Assembly: GCA_963969395.1 (NCBI GenBank)
Contig: OZ017804.1
Location: 8,122,001 to 8,186,000, forward strand
Source: Pseudoscleropodium purum
Taxonomy: Eukaryota > Streptophyta > Bryopsida > Hypnales > Brachytheciaceae
DNA: 64,000 nt
Direction of reading: 5' to 3'
The notes under the pieces are model-generated. The model was given only the letters and a program-made list of their open reading frames with translations, ran no database searches and was not told the origin of the DNA. The translations under genes and the position numbers were made by a program. Positions 45,554 through 56,878 of this stretch are shown one piece after another. Numbering within the stretch: the stretch's first letter is position 1; every line of letters starts with the position of its first letter.

Positions 45554-45675
45554 TAATAACGCATCCCTGATAGGTCCATGCTTCGTGACTGATCCCAGAC
45601 GACATGAGAATGATCCGATGGCAGAGAAGTGCGGAGGTTGGGAACTTAGGACTAGGCCTTAGACGGTGAACAATA

Positions 45676-46757
45676 ATGGAGCAAGAACAAAGGGAAATGG
45701 AACTCGGGGACATTCCGACGCCAGTGGGAGCGGAGTGGGCGGCATTTGTACAGCAGCAAGTACAAATGGTGCTATAGGCCGCGCTGCCTCAGATTATCCA
45801 ACAGATCACCGATCACACTACCGACAAGTCGCCGCAAGGGTCTCCTATTTCGAGATGGAAACCTGATGGAGCAAGCCACGGTTCGGGAAGACATAGCTCC
45901 TTGGAACTGGGGAGTAAGGAATCGAAAGTGGCGGATCCCGAATGATTCTCGGGAAAGAAAGGAAACGAAGTCTACCGCTGGTTTGCGTAGCTGCGTCTGG
46001 TGTTCCGTGGAAAACCCCGTATCTACAGTGAGGACGCGGACAAGGTGGCATACGCGCTTTCCTATATGACAAGGGCAGCTCAGAATTGGGCCATGCCACT
46101 CCTGCAAGCCCTGGATGAAGGAAGGGATCATGAATTACTGAGGAATTATGACGCTTTCAGAGAATCAGTAATTGGAGTTTATGGTAATCTTGACCGACGG
46201 GGAAACGCCGAGGATTGGCTGGGGAGATTGCGGCAAACGGGCTCGGTGGCTTCCTATATCTCTACCTTCAACAAGTACACAGCCCAAGTGGAGTGGAACG
46301 AATCGAGTCTTGTCGCTCGTTTCCGGGGAGGCCTTAAGGATGATATCTTGGATTCCGTGGCGACTGTTGAGTCTCAGCCACGAAAGTTGCAGGATTGGAT
46401 GATGATGGCGTCACGGATCGATGAACGCCTCTAGGGAAGACGACAAGCTCGACGACCTGCGTCTGACCCAGTCTATACAAAAAATTTTGTCCCTCGAGAA
46501 TCGGTCGACAGATCCGCTGTCATCCCAGATACTTCAGGCCCGTTCCCATGGAACTCGGAGCGGTCCGGGCCCCAACAACATTGGCAAAGACTACGGCAGA
46601 GAGACTTGAATATCAGAAACAAGGTCGATGCTGGGGGTGCGAGGAATTGGGTCACGTACGTGCAAAATGTCCGACCCATCCATCTCAACCTCTTTCTCTC
46701 GCAGTCGCCAGGGATACCGAGAGCAATGACCGGGGAAAAGGTGGAGCCCGGGACTGA
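45676..46757 (+). pseudogene. gag of the gypsy element
   Basis: The structural (capsid/nucleocapsid) gene. The frame opens at ATG 45676 (MEQEQREMELGDIPTPVGAE) and is broken by TAG 45775, TGA 45943, TAG 45988 and TAG 46432. Between 46000 and 46431 it encodes a typical retrotransposon gag core (…WLGRLRQTGSVASYISTFNK…). A frame change near 46590 leads to a CCHC zinc knuckle, C-x2-C-x4-H-x4-C, at 46629-46670, the nucleic-acid-binding part. This frame ends with TGA at 46755. The stops fit CAG to TAG and CGA to TGA changes. Confidence 0.9.
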
Positions 46758-46809
46758 ACGAAGCGGTTCAGTACCCAGGTTTCCTTCAAACTGCCGCGCC
46801 TACCATCCC

Positions 46810-49800
46810 ATGGCACAATTCGGTTTATGAAGACGCGGCTCACGAATCTTTGGAGGCCCAAGAGTGCATATCCACACCTCACTACGTGCGGGCTACTATG
46901 AACCTTGGGGCGCATCTTACGTTGGATGCCAAGATAAATAACTTGGAAGCTTTCACCCTGGTGGATTCGGGTGCCACTGGGGTGTTCATGCATCCATCTT
47001 TTGCGGCGCAGTGTAATGCAGTCATACGACCAAAGGAAGTGCCCAGGGAGGTATGGGTAATCGATGGGAGAGTAATTAATTCGGGCCTCATCACACACCA
47101 AGCCCAGGTGGAGCTTGTCATCGGAGACCACCGAGAGACCCTATTGGTGGATATTACCAATGTGGGCTGGTATGCCTGTATTCTAGGAATCCCCTGGTTG
47201 ACTCGCCACGATCCCACAATTTGGTGGTCCCAACGAGAAGTTTTATTCAATTCCAGCTACTGTCGAGAGAACTGTGGGTTACGGAATGTGGGGATCTCGG
47301 TTGGTGAGGCTATACAAGGCCGCCGCAAGAAACGGAAACAAAGCGTTGATGACCCATCAAAAAGGATGGGGAGGAACATGAGCATTGAGCAATCAACGAG
47401 TGCCGATCGGCCAACGGAATGCGGGCCCACTAAGGCATTGAGTAGACCGGTGTTAACAGCACCGAAGCACTCCTTTGTGTTGTGGGCAGGGTTTCGAAGA
47501 TCAGCCAAGGAAGCTGAACTCTTCACGATGGAGATCTCGGGGTGTGAAGTGGGAACCACTTCGTCGATTCCAGAGGAATACAATGATCTGCGAGGAGCTT
47601 TCAGCGAAGAAGCCTCCAATCAGCTGCCCGGGCATAGCGCCTCAGATATGAAGATCAAATTCAAAAGCGGACAGGAGCCACGTAACACTGGCCTAAGACC
47701 GATGTCACCCATGGAGCTCGAAGAACTGAGGAAGTATTTAGAAGAAAATCTTGGAAAAGGGTGGATTCGCAACTCTAAATCCCTCGTTTCAGCTCCAATA
47801 GTATTCGCCCGAAAAAAGGACGGGTCTATTAGGGTGTGCATCGATTATCAAAATCTCAACAGGGTCACTGTAAGGAATCGTTATCCGTTACCGTTGATCC
47901 CGGAGCTCACCGATCGATTGGTAGGATCCACCATTTTTACTAAGTTAGATATACGGCAGGCGTATCATAGAATTCGCATGGCAGAGGGACATGAATTCAA
48001 AATGGCATTTAAGACACGATATGGCCTCTTTGAGTACTTGGTCATGCCCTTCGGATTGACGAATGCTCCGGCACAATTCCAATCCCTTATGCAGAATATT
48101 TTTGGCGATCTTTTGGATATTTCGGTTGTGATATACCTAGATGACATCTTAATATTTTCGAAGGATTTACAGGAACACCGCCAAATCGTACGGGAAGTGT
48201 TACGCAGATTACAAGAACACGGGTTCTATGCTAAAGAATCTAAATGTGAGTTCCATCGCTCATCTGTTGAGTTCTTAGGGATGACAGTTTCAGCGAAAGG
48301 CTTGGAGATGTGCCTGGACAAAGTTAAAACCATCCAAGACTGGCCGGTCCTACTTCAATCAAAGAGGTCCAAGCATTCCTGGGATTCGCGAATTTCTATC
48401 GCCGGTTCATATCTGATTATTCTAGGATAGCGTTACCACTCACAGCACTAACCCGAAAAAATCAATCATTCACTTGGTCACAACAAGCTAATTTAGCATT
48501 TGAAGAACTTCGATCTCGGTTTACCCAGGCGCTCGTATTACTCCACCTTGATTTTCATCGACCGTTTGTGGTCGAGACTGATGCTTCTAATACAGCAACA
48601 GGGGCGGTTCTCTCGCAGTATGGGGAAGATGGATGCTTACACCCATGCGCCTATAGAAGTTCTAAAATGTCTTTGGCTGAGATGAACTACGATATCTATG
48701 ATAAAGAGCTGCTGAGCATAATTTTGGCGTTTCAGGACTAGAGCATTTATTTAGAAGGCTCTCCCCATGTCACTCAAGTAATCTCGGACCATAAAAACTT
48801 GGAATATTTCCTTACTACTAAAAATCTCAATCGACGTCAAGCACGGTGGTCGGAGTTTTTATCAGCCTTCAATTTCAACATCCGCCATCGACCAGGCTCA
48901 CTGAATGGCAGGGCTGACACACTTTCGCTGCGGGTGGATCTCACAGAGCCACAAACTGGAGGGGGTCAACCTCTTCTTCGCTTGGCAGCATTGGAATCTT
49001 GCCAACTGGTTTGGACGGATGGTTGCATACTGAACCACATTAAGAAAGCTACTGCCGAAGATACTACCCTTGCACCTATCTTTGCATTTTTTAAAGCTAA
49101 AAGTCAGGCTTTGCCAATGAATATGAACTGACGATTTCAAGACTACAGTTTCTTGGACAGAAGTCTCCGATTTCAGAACCTCATTTACGTGCTGGATGAT
49201 GATGAACTTCGAAGGCAAATCCTCCGATCTCACCACGATGCACTTGCTGCCGGTCATCAGGGACGTGCAAAGACATTAGACTTGGTCACAAGAACGTTTT
49301 ACTGGCCCATCGTCCGACGATATGTGCAGTAGTACGTTGACGGGTGTGATACTTGCCAGAGGTCGAAACCAACTCATCATGCTCCGTATGGACTAGCGGG
49401 ACTACTGCAGCCGATTCCAGCTACCCAAGCACCATGGAAACGAATCTCCGCAGACTTTGTGGTGAAGCTACCTGTCAGCAGGGGATATGACTCAGTGATG
49501 GTCATAGTGGATAAAAATACCAAGTTAGGACATTTCATTCCCACAAATGAAACTATTGACTCACAAGGCACTACATCATTATACTTGCAGCACATCTGGA
49601 AGCTTCATGGAACACCGAAGCAAGTTATCTCAGATTGAGGATCGGTTTTCGTATCCAAATTCATGCGTAGATTGTGCGAGCTCCTCCGAATTAAACCAAC
49701 TCCCACGACAGCCTTTCACCCACAGGGAGACGGCCAAACAGAAAGATTGAATCAGGTTCTCGAACAGTATTTACGTATATTCACTACGAGACGCCAAGAT

Positions 49801-50541
49801 GACTGGGTAGATTTGCTGCCTCTTGCTGAGTTCGCATACAATAATGCTTCCCATGCAGCAACTGGATTCTCTCCATTCTACGCTACATACGGATACCATC
49901 CATCTTTCTCCTTTATGACACCAATTGTTTCTACAGTTCCAGCGGCGGAAGAGCGAGTAAAGCAATTACAGCACATCTACGAGGAATTAAGGACCATGAT
50001 TGATATTGCAGGACGACAAGCGAAGCTCAATTATGATCGAGGGGTGACCACGCAACCACGATTTCAGATTGGTGAGAATATTCTCCTCCATCATCAGAAC
50101 ATTGCCACCACTGCACCCTCCAGAAAGTTAGCATCTGAATTCCTGGGACCTTTTCCGATAATAGAGAAACTGTCAGACGTGGTTTACCGTGTAAAACTAC
50201 CATGAGCTCTCCGAATTCACAATGTCTTCCATGTGTCGTTATTGGAACGTTATCATAAGGACACCATTCCAGGTCACCAGAACAAATCCCCTCCTCCGAT
50301 AATAACTCCTGATGGGGACATCGAGTGGGAAGTGCATCGAATTCTTGACTCAAGATTATTCGGCCGCTGGAAAAAATTACAGTACCTCGTGTCTTGGAAA
50401 GGATATGGGCCCGCGGAAAACTCTTGGGAGCCGGCAGAAAATCTCGAGAATGCACCAAACGCGGTGGCACAGTTCCACAAACGACATCCTCAAGCCCCGA
50501 GACTTCCACAAGAACGTAATTTAGCACTAAAAGGGGGGTAA
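46810..50541 (+). pseudogene. pol of the gypsy element, with chromodomain
   Basis: The polyprotein that copies and inserts the element. In order: aspartic protease with DSG (46964-46972); reverse transcriptase (about 47680-48340) with YLDD catalytic motif at 48134-48145; one-base frame break near 48347; RNase H (…FVVETDASNTATGAVLSQYG…); integrase with GHQG and C-x2-C (49345-49356) zinc binding and the DDE core; and a C-terminal chromodomain (about 50311-50460, WEVHRILDSR...YLVSWKGY). Nonsense codons: TAG 48739, TGA 49129, TAG 49330, TGA 49636 and TGA 50203. The final TAA (50539-50541) abuts the 3' LTR. The upstream start is not an ATG, so expression probably relied on a gag-pol fusion or frameshift. 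Confidence 0.95.
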
Positions 50542-50838
50542 TGTTACAAGGTGTAACAGCTGGCTTGGATGGTTAGTTACGGGACTGATGGTTAGGCCAG
50601 AGGCCTGGTTCTCTCACAGACCAAATAGGAAGGTGGAAGGAGTTTCTTCCTTATGCGTTATTTTATCAATACAACTCCGGAAGTATGTTTGCAGTAAAAG
50701 CTATGTAGCAATGTCTCATCTGTTCCAAGGTGTCTTTGGATCCATTCCTATCCTTATTGTTGTCTTCAATGGTTAGCTCTCAATTGCTCTGAAGTCGAAA
50801 TGCACGAAGCATCCACCACGTTGCCGTGAGTTCTGACA
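50542..50838 (+). repeat. 3' LTR of the gypsy element
   Basis: 297 bp, paired with 45257-45553. Followed directly by target duplication ACTCA at 50839-50843. Confidence 0.97.
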
Positions 50839-50843
50839 ACTCA

Positions 50844-52689
50844 CCTCTTGAAGACATTGCAATTTTCAAAATACTTGAATGTACTTCATTCATTTCTTGA
50901 AGCTTTGACAATAAGCTCTTGAAAACATTCATTGTTTAGATAGTGGATGCAGGCTTATCTTGGACCTTGCCCTACTTTTATGGGTTGTACTATATTAATT
51001 TGTCCAAATACCATACTTTACTATCAGCTAAGGCACTCTACCATGCTTTAAGTTTAATTAAAGTCCAAAAATAAGGTTAGGCAAGACTAAAATTTAATTT
51101 TTGCTATTTAGGCAACCATTCAAAATTGAACAAAATATAGGCATCTCACAAGGTTTAGATTCTTCATTTAGTAGTTTCAAAGAGCTTAAGAGGTCATTTG
51201 TTCATAAATTGCATGGAATATTGAGATAAGATTACCATAAATGGCCAACACATGTCCCAAGAGAAGGATATTGTGATTCCTCCTTAATCGATTGTAATTT
51301 CTCTATATTAGATAAGACAATAGGATAATTTCTTTAAAAATTAGGCAAGAATTTTTTTAATTATTATTTGTTAGAGATGCTAATAAAATATAACAGTACA
51401 TATGATACAAATTTACTAAAGACGCTCTCTTTTGAATTAGTGAAGAGTGAAATTTACTACTATTGTTTTATTTTAAATGAAATTTTGAAGTGCCACTAAT
51501 TCTCAAGGTGATGCTAATTCCTTGCTACAAATTAATAGGACAAATTAATACAATGTAATGACTAATGACTCTTCTTCAAGTAGGGAAATTTTTTTTTCCA
51601 AATATCTACTTTGAAAAAATGTAGGAAAATATTATTTATTGGTGATGATAAATTGTGAAAAATTTGAATTCTATTTTGATTCAGAGAAGAGAGATCACAA
51701 AATCCAAAATTCTCCAAAATTGAAACATAGAGCAAGTTCTTACATTCATGAATAAGGGTGATAAAAAAAATAAAAATCTCACCCCTATTTGAAGATTCAT
51801 TGCATTGTCCTTATTCCCACTACCCAATCAAAACAGTTAGGCATTCCATTTCCCAAAATAAATGAAAAAAACCATTTCAGAAAAATATTCAAAGACGAGT
51901 GCAAATATGTGTACAAGTACAAATGTTGAATACATATATATATATATATATATATATTGAGTAAATATATATATGTCCTAAATTCTCTCATCACTCATTA
52001 AAGTAAACTACTCCATTCCATACCAAATGGAAGCAAGCCCATTGTGGACTCAATTATGTTAATAGTGTTAAATAATTTTTTAAGAATGAAAATCAAGTGT
52101 GTATTTCTAAATTTTTTTCTTAGATTTTCAACTCAATTCTTCAACACAATTTATTTTTTAAAATTCAAATTCTATAGTGCAATTTTTTTGGTACAAATGG
52201 AAGTCAAAGTCATGTGAAATTGCATGCCAACATTCAAAAAATTTCAAACTTTGAATGCTAATATTTTTCTAATTTGTATGGTTAAACTTCATGAAATTTT
52301 TACTACATGATCTTGGACAAGTGAAGTACAAGATCTTATAATTAGATTCTAAAAAATTAAATGTTTTTTTTTTGGGGGGGGGGGGGGGGGGGTGAGTGCA
52401 ACAAAAATGACGATTTTGAGTGGATTTTGATTGAAAAATGGCCTCATTCTATTAGAAGTTTAAGGTGAAAATAGTGAGGTTTTGAATACCCTTCATCTTT
52501 TTGTTTTTATTTTTATGCACATCAAAACTTCATTTCAATGGTAAAAATGAAAACATGATAAATGTCACCAAGGTTTCTTTTTTGTCATAAAAAGGGGAGC
52601 ACATGGGGGGACACAAACATACAAAGGAACAACATACAAGCGTCTAAGTTAATTCCTTACTACCCAAGGGGACCATAAGTGTCTTTATA
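50844..52689. other. AT-rich intergenic DNA
   Basis: No gene recognised. Contains an (AT)n run at about 51932-51957 and a T run followed by 19 G at 52374-52392. Confidence 0.5.
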
Positions 52690-53165
52690 TAGTTTGGAAG
52701 TTCAATTCGAAGTGCTATAACTTTTGGCATCCGATGTCTAAATTCAATAAAACTTGTTGGAGAATTTGTATTCTTTCTTCCAATTTCACTAGTAAAATTT
52801 TCAAATCAATACAAGATGTCATTCAAAGTTCATGGGTTCAATTTGAGATCTACAAATTGCATTTTGATTGTTGAACTTGGGGGCTTGTATGGCTCCTTTA
52901 TCAAATATTTTACTTCAATAAACATGTGTTGGGTTATTTTCCCCTTGAAGTTTAGTTATTTTGGCAAAATTTCACGTGAATATTTGGGAGGAGTTCAAAG
53001 TTTAAAATCTAGACATTTTTAGATTATGGTGAACTTTGATGGCTTATTTCTTCTTCATATAGTATCCGTTTCTAATATTTTTTTCCGAAAAGTTGCGCAT
53101 ACTAGTCTTATTTGTGTGGTTAAAATTTGATATCAATTCAAGAAGTTACGAGTGCCTAAGAAGCA
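52690..53165 (+). repeat. AT-rich repeat R5, copy 2
   Basis: Direct copy of 23170-23700. The 68-codon ORF inside (52816-53022) is not open in the other copy. Confidence 0.6.
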
Positions 53166-53689
53166 TTTAAGTAGGAAGTACATTCTTAGATGTGTTTTTT
53201 ACAACTTTTCTTGCTATTGTTTGACATTTCAAAGTCATTTTGCAAACACAATGAGTCAATTGAATGATAGTTTTTTCACCAACATGTTTACATGTTGGTT
53301 TTGAATCACTTTATAGTTTAATTTTATTTCATTTGAGTAGGTTTAGAAATCAAATTTCACCTCCAAATGTATTTCTAGGAAAATTTCAGCATCCTTTTTC
53401 TACACTAAAACATTATAATCTTGCAATCTATTTGGCCAAATGACTCTAAATTTGATTTTCGTCATCTACAACATATACACTACAAGATTGTATAGTTGAG
53501 ATTTCAATACCTTAGTGACATTTTGGACTATAATACTTCAAAAGTGACGATATTCTTGAACCCCCAAAGGCCCTAGACCATGTGGGGTTAAGGAGGAAGC
53601 TACACACAATGTATAGAAGTATTTTCATTTTTTTTTTCTCACAATTTAAAAAATCAATTGCAAGAAGAAAAGAACCATCGAAGCAGTTT

Positions 53690-54161
53690 CCTTCCCTTTT
53701 CCGAGAGAAGCCGTTCTCGAGGCGGGGCTGGCGCTGCCGACTGGTTCGCAAAACGTGTCTGACGGAGTTGGAGCTTTCGTCGGTGAGGAAGAGTGCGGGA
53801 CGTGTCAGGCAAATACTTGCCGGAACGCCGAAATTGGAAGTTGAGTAGTAAACTTACCAGAGCAGTACAGTACTGGATTCCTGCATTCCGGAATAAAATC
53901 CAACAATGACAGAAAACGAACCTCGTATAAAGTCCTCAGCTCGGCCTCCCCAATTTCACGCCTTGCGCACGCTTTCTTACGAGACCCAGAAGCTCTATCC
54001 CCGCCATTGCCTTCGTGCTTGTTTTTGCAATTTCCAATTTCACTCCTCGCGCACGCATTCTTGCGAAACCCAGAAGCTCTGTGCCATTGCCTTGTCTTTG
54101 CAATTGCGGTAGCAACCCCGGACTTGTGACTGGATTCCTAGCACTCTCTCTCACGCCCGCC
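53690..54161 (+). promoter_or_regulatory. Upstream region of the 54-kb ORC3 copy
   Basis: A GC-rich stretch leading to the ORC3 ATG. It has an internal tandem duplication about 86 bp apart: AATTTCAC-CGC-CACGC-TTCTT-CGA-ACCCAGAAGCTCT type text at about 53950-53998 and again at 54037-54085. The stretch TACTTGCCGGAACGCCGAA (53812) resembles TACTTGCCGGACCACCGAA upstream of the 32-kb copy (31679). An 88-codon ORF over 53582-53848 has no recognisable family. Confidence 0.4.
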
Positions 54162-56878
54162 ATGACCGATCTCACCAACAATCAGGAGCCAGAGCACACC
54201 AAAGTATCTCGCGGGACTGAGGCGCGACTGAACGATGACGCTCACGGATTGAAGAGAGGGAGCCCGGAAGGACGGGGAGATGTGAGTGTATTCTCCCGCG
54301 ATCGCTTGGATTGTGCGTCAAAATGGTTGTGAAATTTGAACTTTCTGTGCTCGTTTTGTGTGGCGGAAGCTAATGCATGCTCTGGTGTGTTTTGTGAAGA
54401 ACATCGCGAACAAGACTACGACGAACAAGAAGATGGAAGATCGCGTCAAGAAGGGGGAGCAATTGAACGCCGGGGGGCGTGGTGCTGTCCGTGATCGAAT
54501 TGAGAAGAATCGGGCGAGGGGGAAGCCGCGGCCGAAACGCGGCGACGTAAGTGTTCTTCGCCTCGTGGACGTGATGCGAGTTTGGTTCTGAGGAAATTCC
54601 ATTGTTCGGTGTTTTTATTTTTATTTTTTGTGTGTGTCAGCGCGCGCGCACGTCTGAATTGTTAGGTTGTTAGTTGGTTGTAGGTGAAGAAGGCCATTGT
54701 GGAGGCGGGTGTGAAGAAGGTCATTGATACTGGCAAGGCTTTTTGCTGTGCGCCGGGGCCATTCGATGTGGATACGTTTATTCGAGATTTACCATTTCCC
54801 ACCAGTAGCGAGCCCACGGCAACTCTCTGGGCCAAGGTAAAATCTGCTTCGTTAAGGTTTTGTATTGTTTGCGCGCACTCCTTATAGTTGAGAACCTGAT
54901 TTTTCTGTTGCGATTGGTATGTTTCAGGTGTAGGTGTGAAGCAGCGGAGGCGCAGTCCAAGGAATCCAGATCTGTAATTACGCTTTTGACTTTTGTTTTT
55001 ATCCTCACTTTTGAGAGGATCCAATACATACTTAAACCACGAGTTTCCTTCGTTTCCTTGTACTCGAGGCTCTTCTTGTGAAATTGTCGCAGCTGCTTCT
55101 CCTGTGTTGGCAGTCGTTGCCCTTATGTCGTCGTTAATCTGGTTATCGTGTCGTATATTGGTCCGTCCCATTTCCTTTCCTCGGCACGCCCTGCGCTCAA
55201 TCGATTATCCTCTTAACCTCGTCGCTGCGTTGCTCTGGTCCGGGGTTGTTACTTTCAATTCCTGATGTTCAGTTCTTCATTTTTGGCGCCCCGTTCTCGT
55301 TTGAGGCTGCTGATGCTCCCATAGGCAGCTCAGATTGATTCCCCAGTGTCTAAAATGCACACACTGGGTAGATGATCCCTCAACGATCGTGGGACCATGT
55401 ACTCATGATGTACATTTTGGCACCAGGGATTCAATTTGAGTTCCCTGTGTCCGTTCCGGACCGTTGTACTGAGTCGATGTTGCCACTTTCTGATGGGTAG
55501 TTCTATTTTTCGGATGCTTTGGATGTTCTTGTTTACGCCGATTGTTGTTCAGATTCCGTTGTGTTGGTGAAGGTCGCCTTATTCTCCATCGTTTTGGTAT
55601 GCATGCTGCACATCTAGGCAAAATCCAATAGCACCCAATACTCTCCTCATTTCTGTGCGTTTGTGGTGTGAGTGGAGTTTGTGCAAGTTTTGTCTTGGCT
55701 ACAGAACTGGTAACGGTTTTTAGGTTCTCTTCATGCGACGATATATGTGTCCATACGCGGCGCAATTAGCTGCCATTCACTTTCAGCAAACTGCAGCGAT
55801 TCTTGCAGATCTGGCCTGAGGTGAGCAGAGCTTCATACTTACCTCGCTTGGATCTTAAGTCCAACAGATGGGCGTCGTGATCGGTTCTTATATCTGCGAC
55901 TCTCTGAGTCCATAGGAGAGGGCAGAAAAGCTTAGACTTGCTGTGTTGTCACTGTTATTATTACTTCAGACTAATGGGAACATTTCGTGACTTCTCTTCT
56001 CATTTTCTGCTGCTGTTTGCTTCCACTTTGTTTGGGTCGAGGTCGAACACTTGTCCCAGACAAGTTGATCTTGATCAGATGTCTCTTTTCTACCTCCATT
56101 GCCACTGTTTTGTGAATTTCAGACAGCAGATATGGAGATTCTTACTGCTTGGTATTCTGAGACAAGGAACCACGGCCGTCCTGTGGTCATTGTAGTGGAA
56201 AAGATGGAGCGCTGCAGCGTTACAGCACTTGCTGATCTTATAATCTTGTTGAGGTGCTGCTGGGGTCTATTCGCGAGTGATATTTATTCTGACAGTAGAG
56301 TATGTTGCCCACTTGCTTGATCATAGAACTGAGGAACACATGGAAAGAAAATGTTGCATCATATTGTTAGAAACCCTAAAATATCGTTCCTCTTGTCTAC
56401 TGATTTAATCTAAGAAGTTTCGATTTATTTTTTGCAGCAAATGGTCTGCTGTAATATTGATTCTTGTCATTTTGGGTTTTGCGACGACGGCCGACGTCTT
56501 GCGAAGATTTCTGCCGTCCAATGCACTATCTCGACTAGTGCCATGTGCTTTCGCTCTGAAGTCTCCTCTTGAGAGACTGGAGTCTGGTTCGTGCAGTGCT
56601 GGTTGATTCGTTTTGTGCTTTTGAAGTGAGCCACATGGTTTTCAAACCCCTGCACATGCATTTCTTAAGGCATGACCTAACCGTCACATCCTTCATCATG
56701 TCCCTTAAGGTAGGTGATCCGGTTGTTAGATGAACTGAGTTTTTGGTTTCCACAATCAATGTGGTGGCTGCCTTAGCACAGATCCGTATTATCGAGTTAT
56801 CTCAGGAATGCTATATTAGAGCTTGGGGTGCCTTTTTGTATTGTTCTGGGCAGTCCTCTTTGTTAGAAAATTCGGACT
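54045..56878 (+). repeat. Segmental duplication block, downstream copy
   Basis: Same-direction match to 32115-35560, about 21.9 kb away. After TTTGTTAGAAAATTCGGA (56878) this copy continues into the remaining ORC3 exons, showing that the upstream block was cut off there. Confidence 0.9.

Larger units (their letters stand above)
45257..50838 (+). mobile_element. Ty3/gypsy chromovirus, complete but inactivated
   Basis: A 5582-bp LTR retrotransposon with identical-length LTRs (297 bp), TG...CA ends and a perfect 5-bp target duplication ACTCA (45252-45256 and 50839-50843). Internal order is gag, protease, reverse transcriptase, RNase H, integrase, chromodomain, which defines a chromovirus. A purine tract (AAAAGGGGGG, 50529-50538) stands just before the 3' LTR. 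There is no obvious TGG-type primer-binding site immediately after the 5' LTR. At least nine in-frame stops and two or more frame breaks make it non-autonomous. The clade within chromoviruses cannot be settled by eye. Confidence 0.97.

Noticed and set aside
54834..54846. Splice donor AAG|GTAAAA after TLWAK as the end of ORC3 exon 3
   Set aside because: The coding similarity with the 17.4-kb ORF continues (VKSASLR against VHSVTLR), and the next exon begins in a phase that requires the later donor TTAAG|GTTTTG at 54856.
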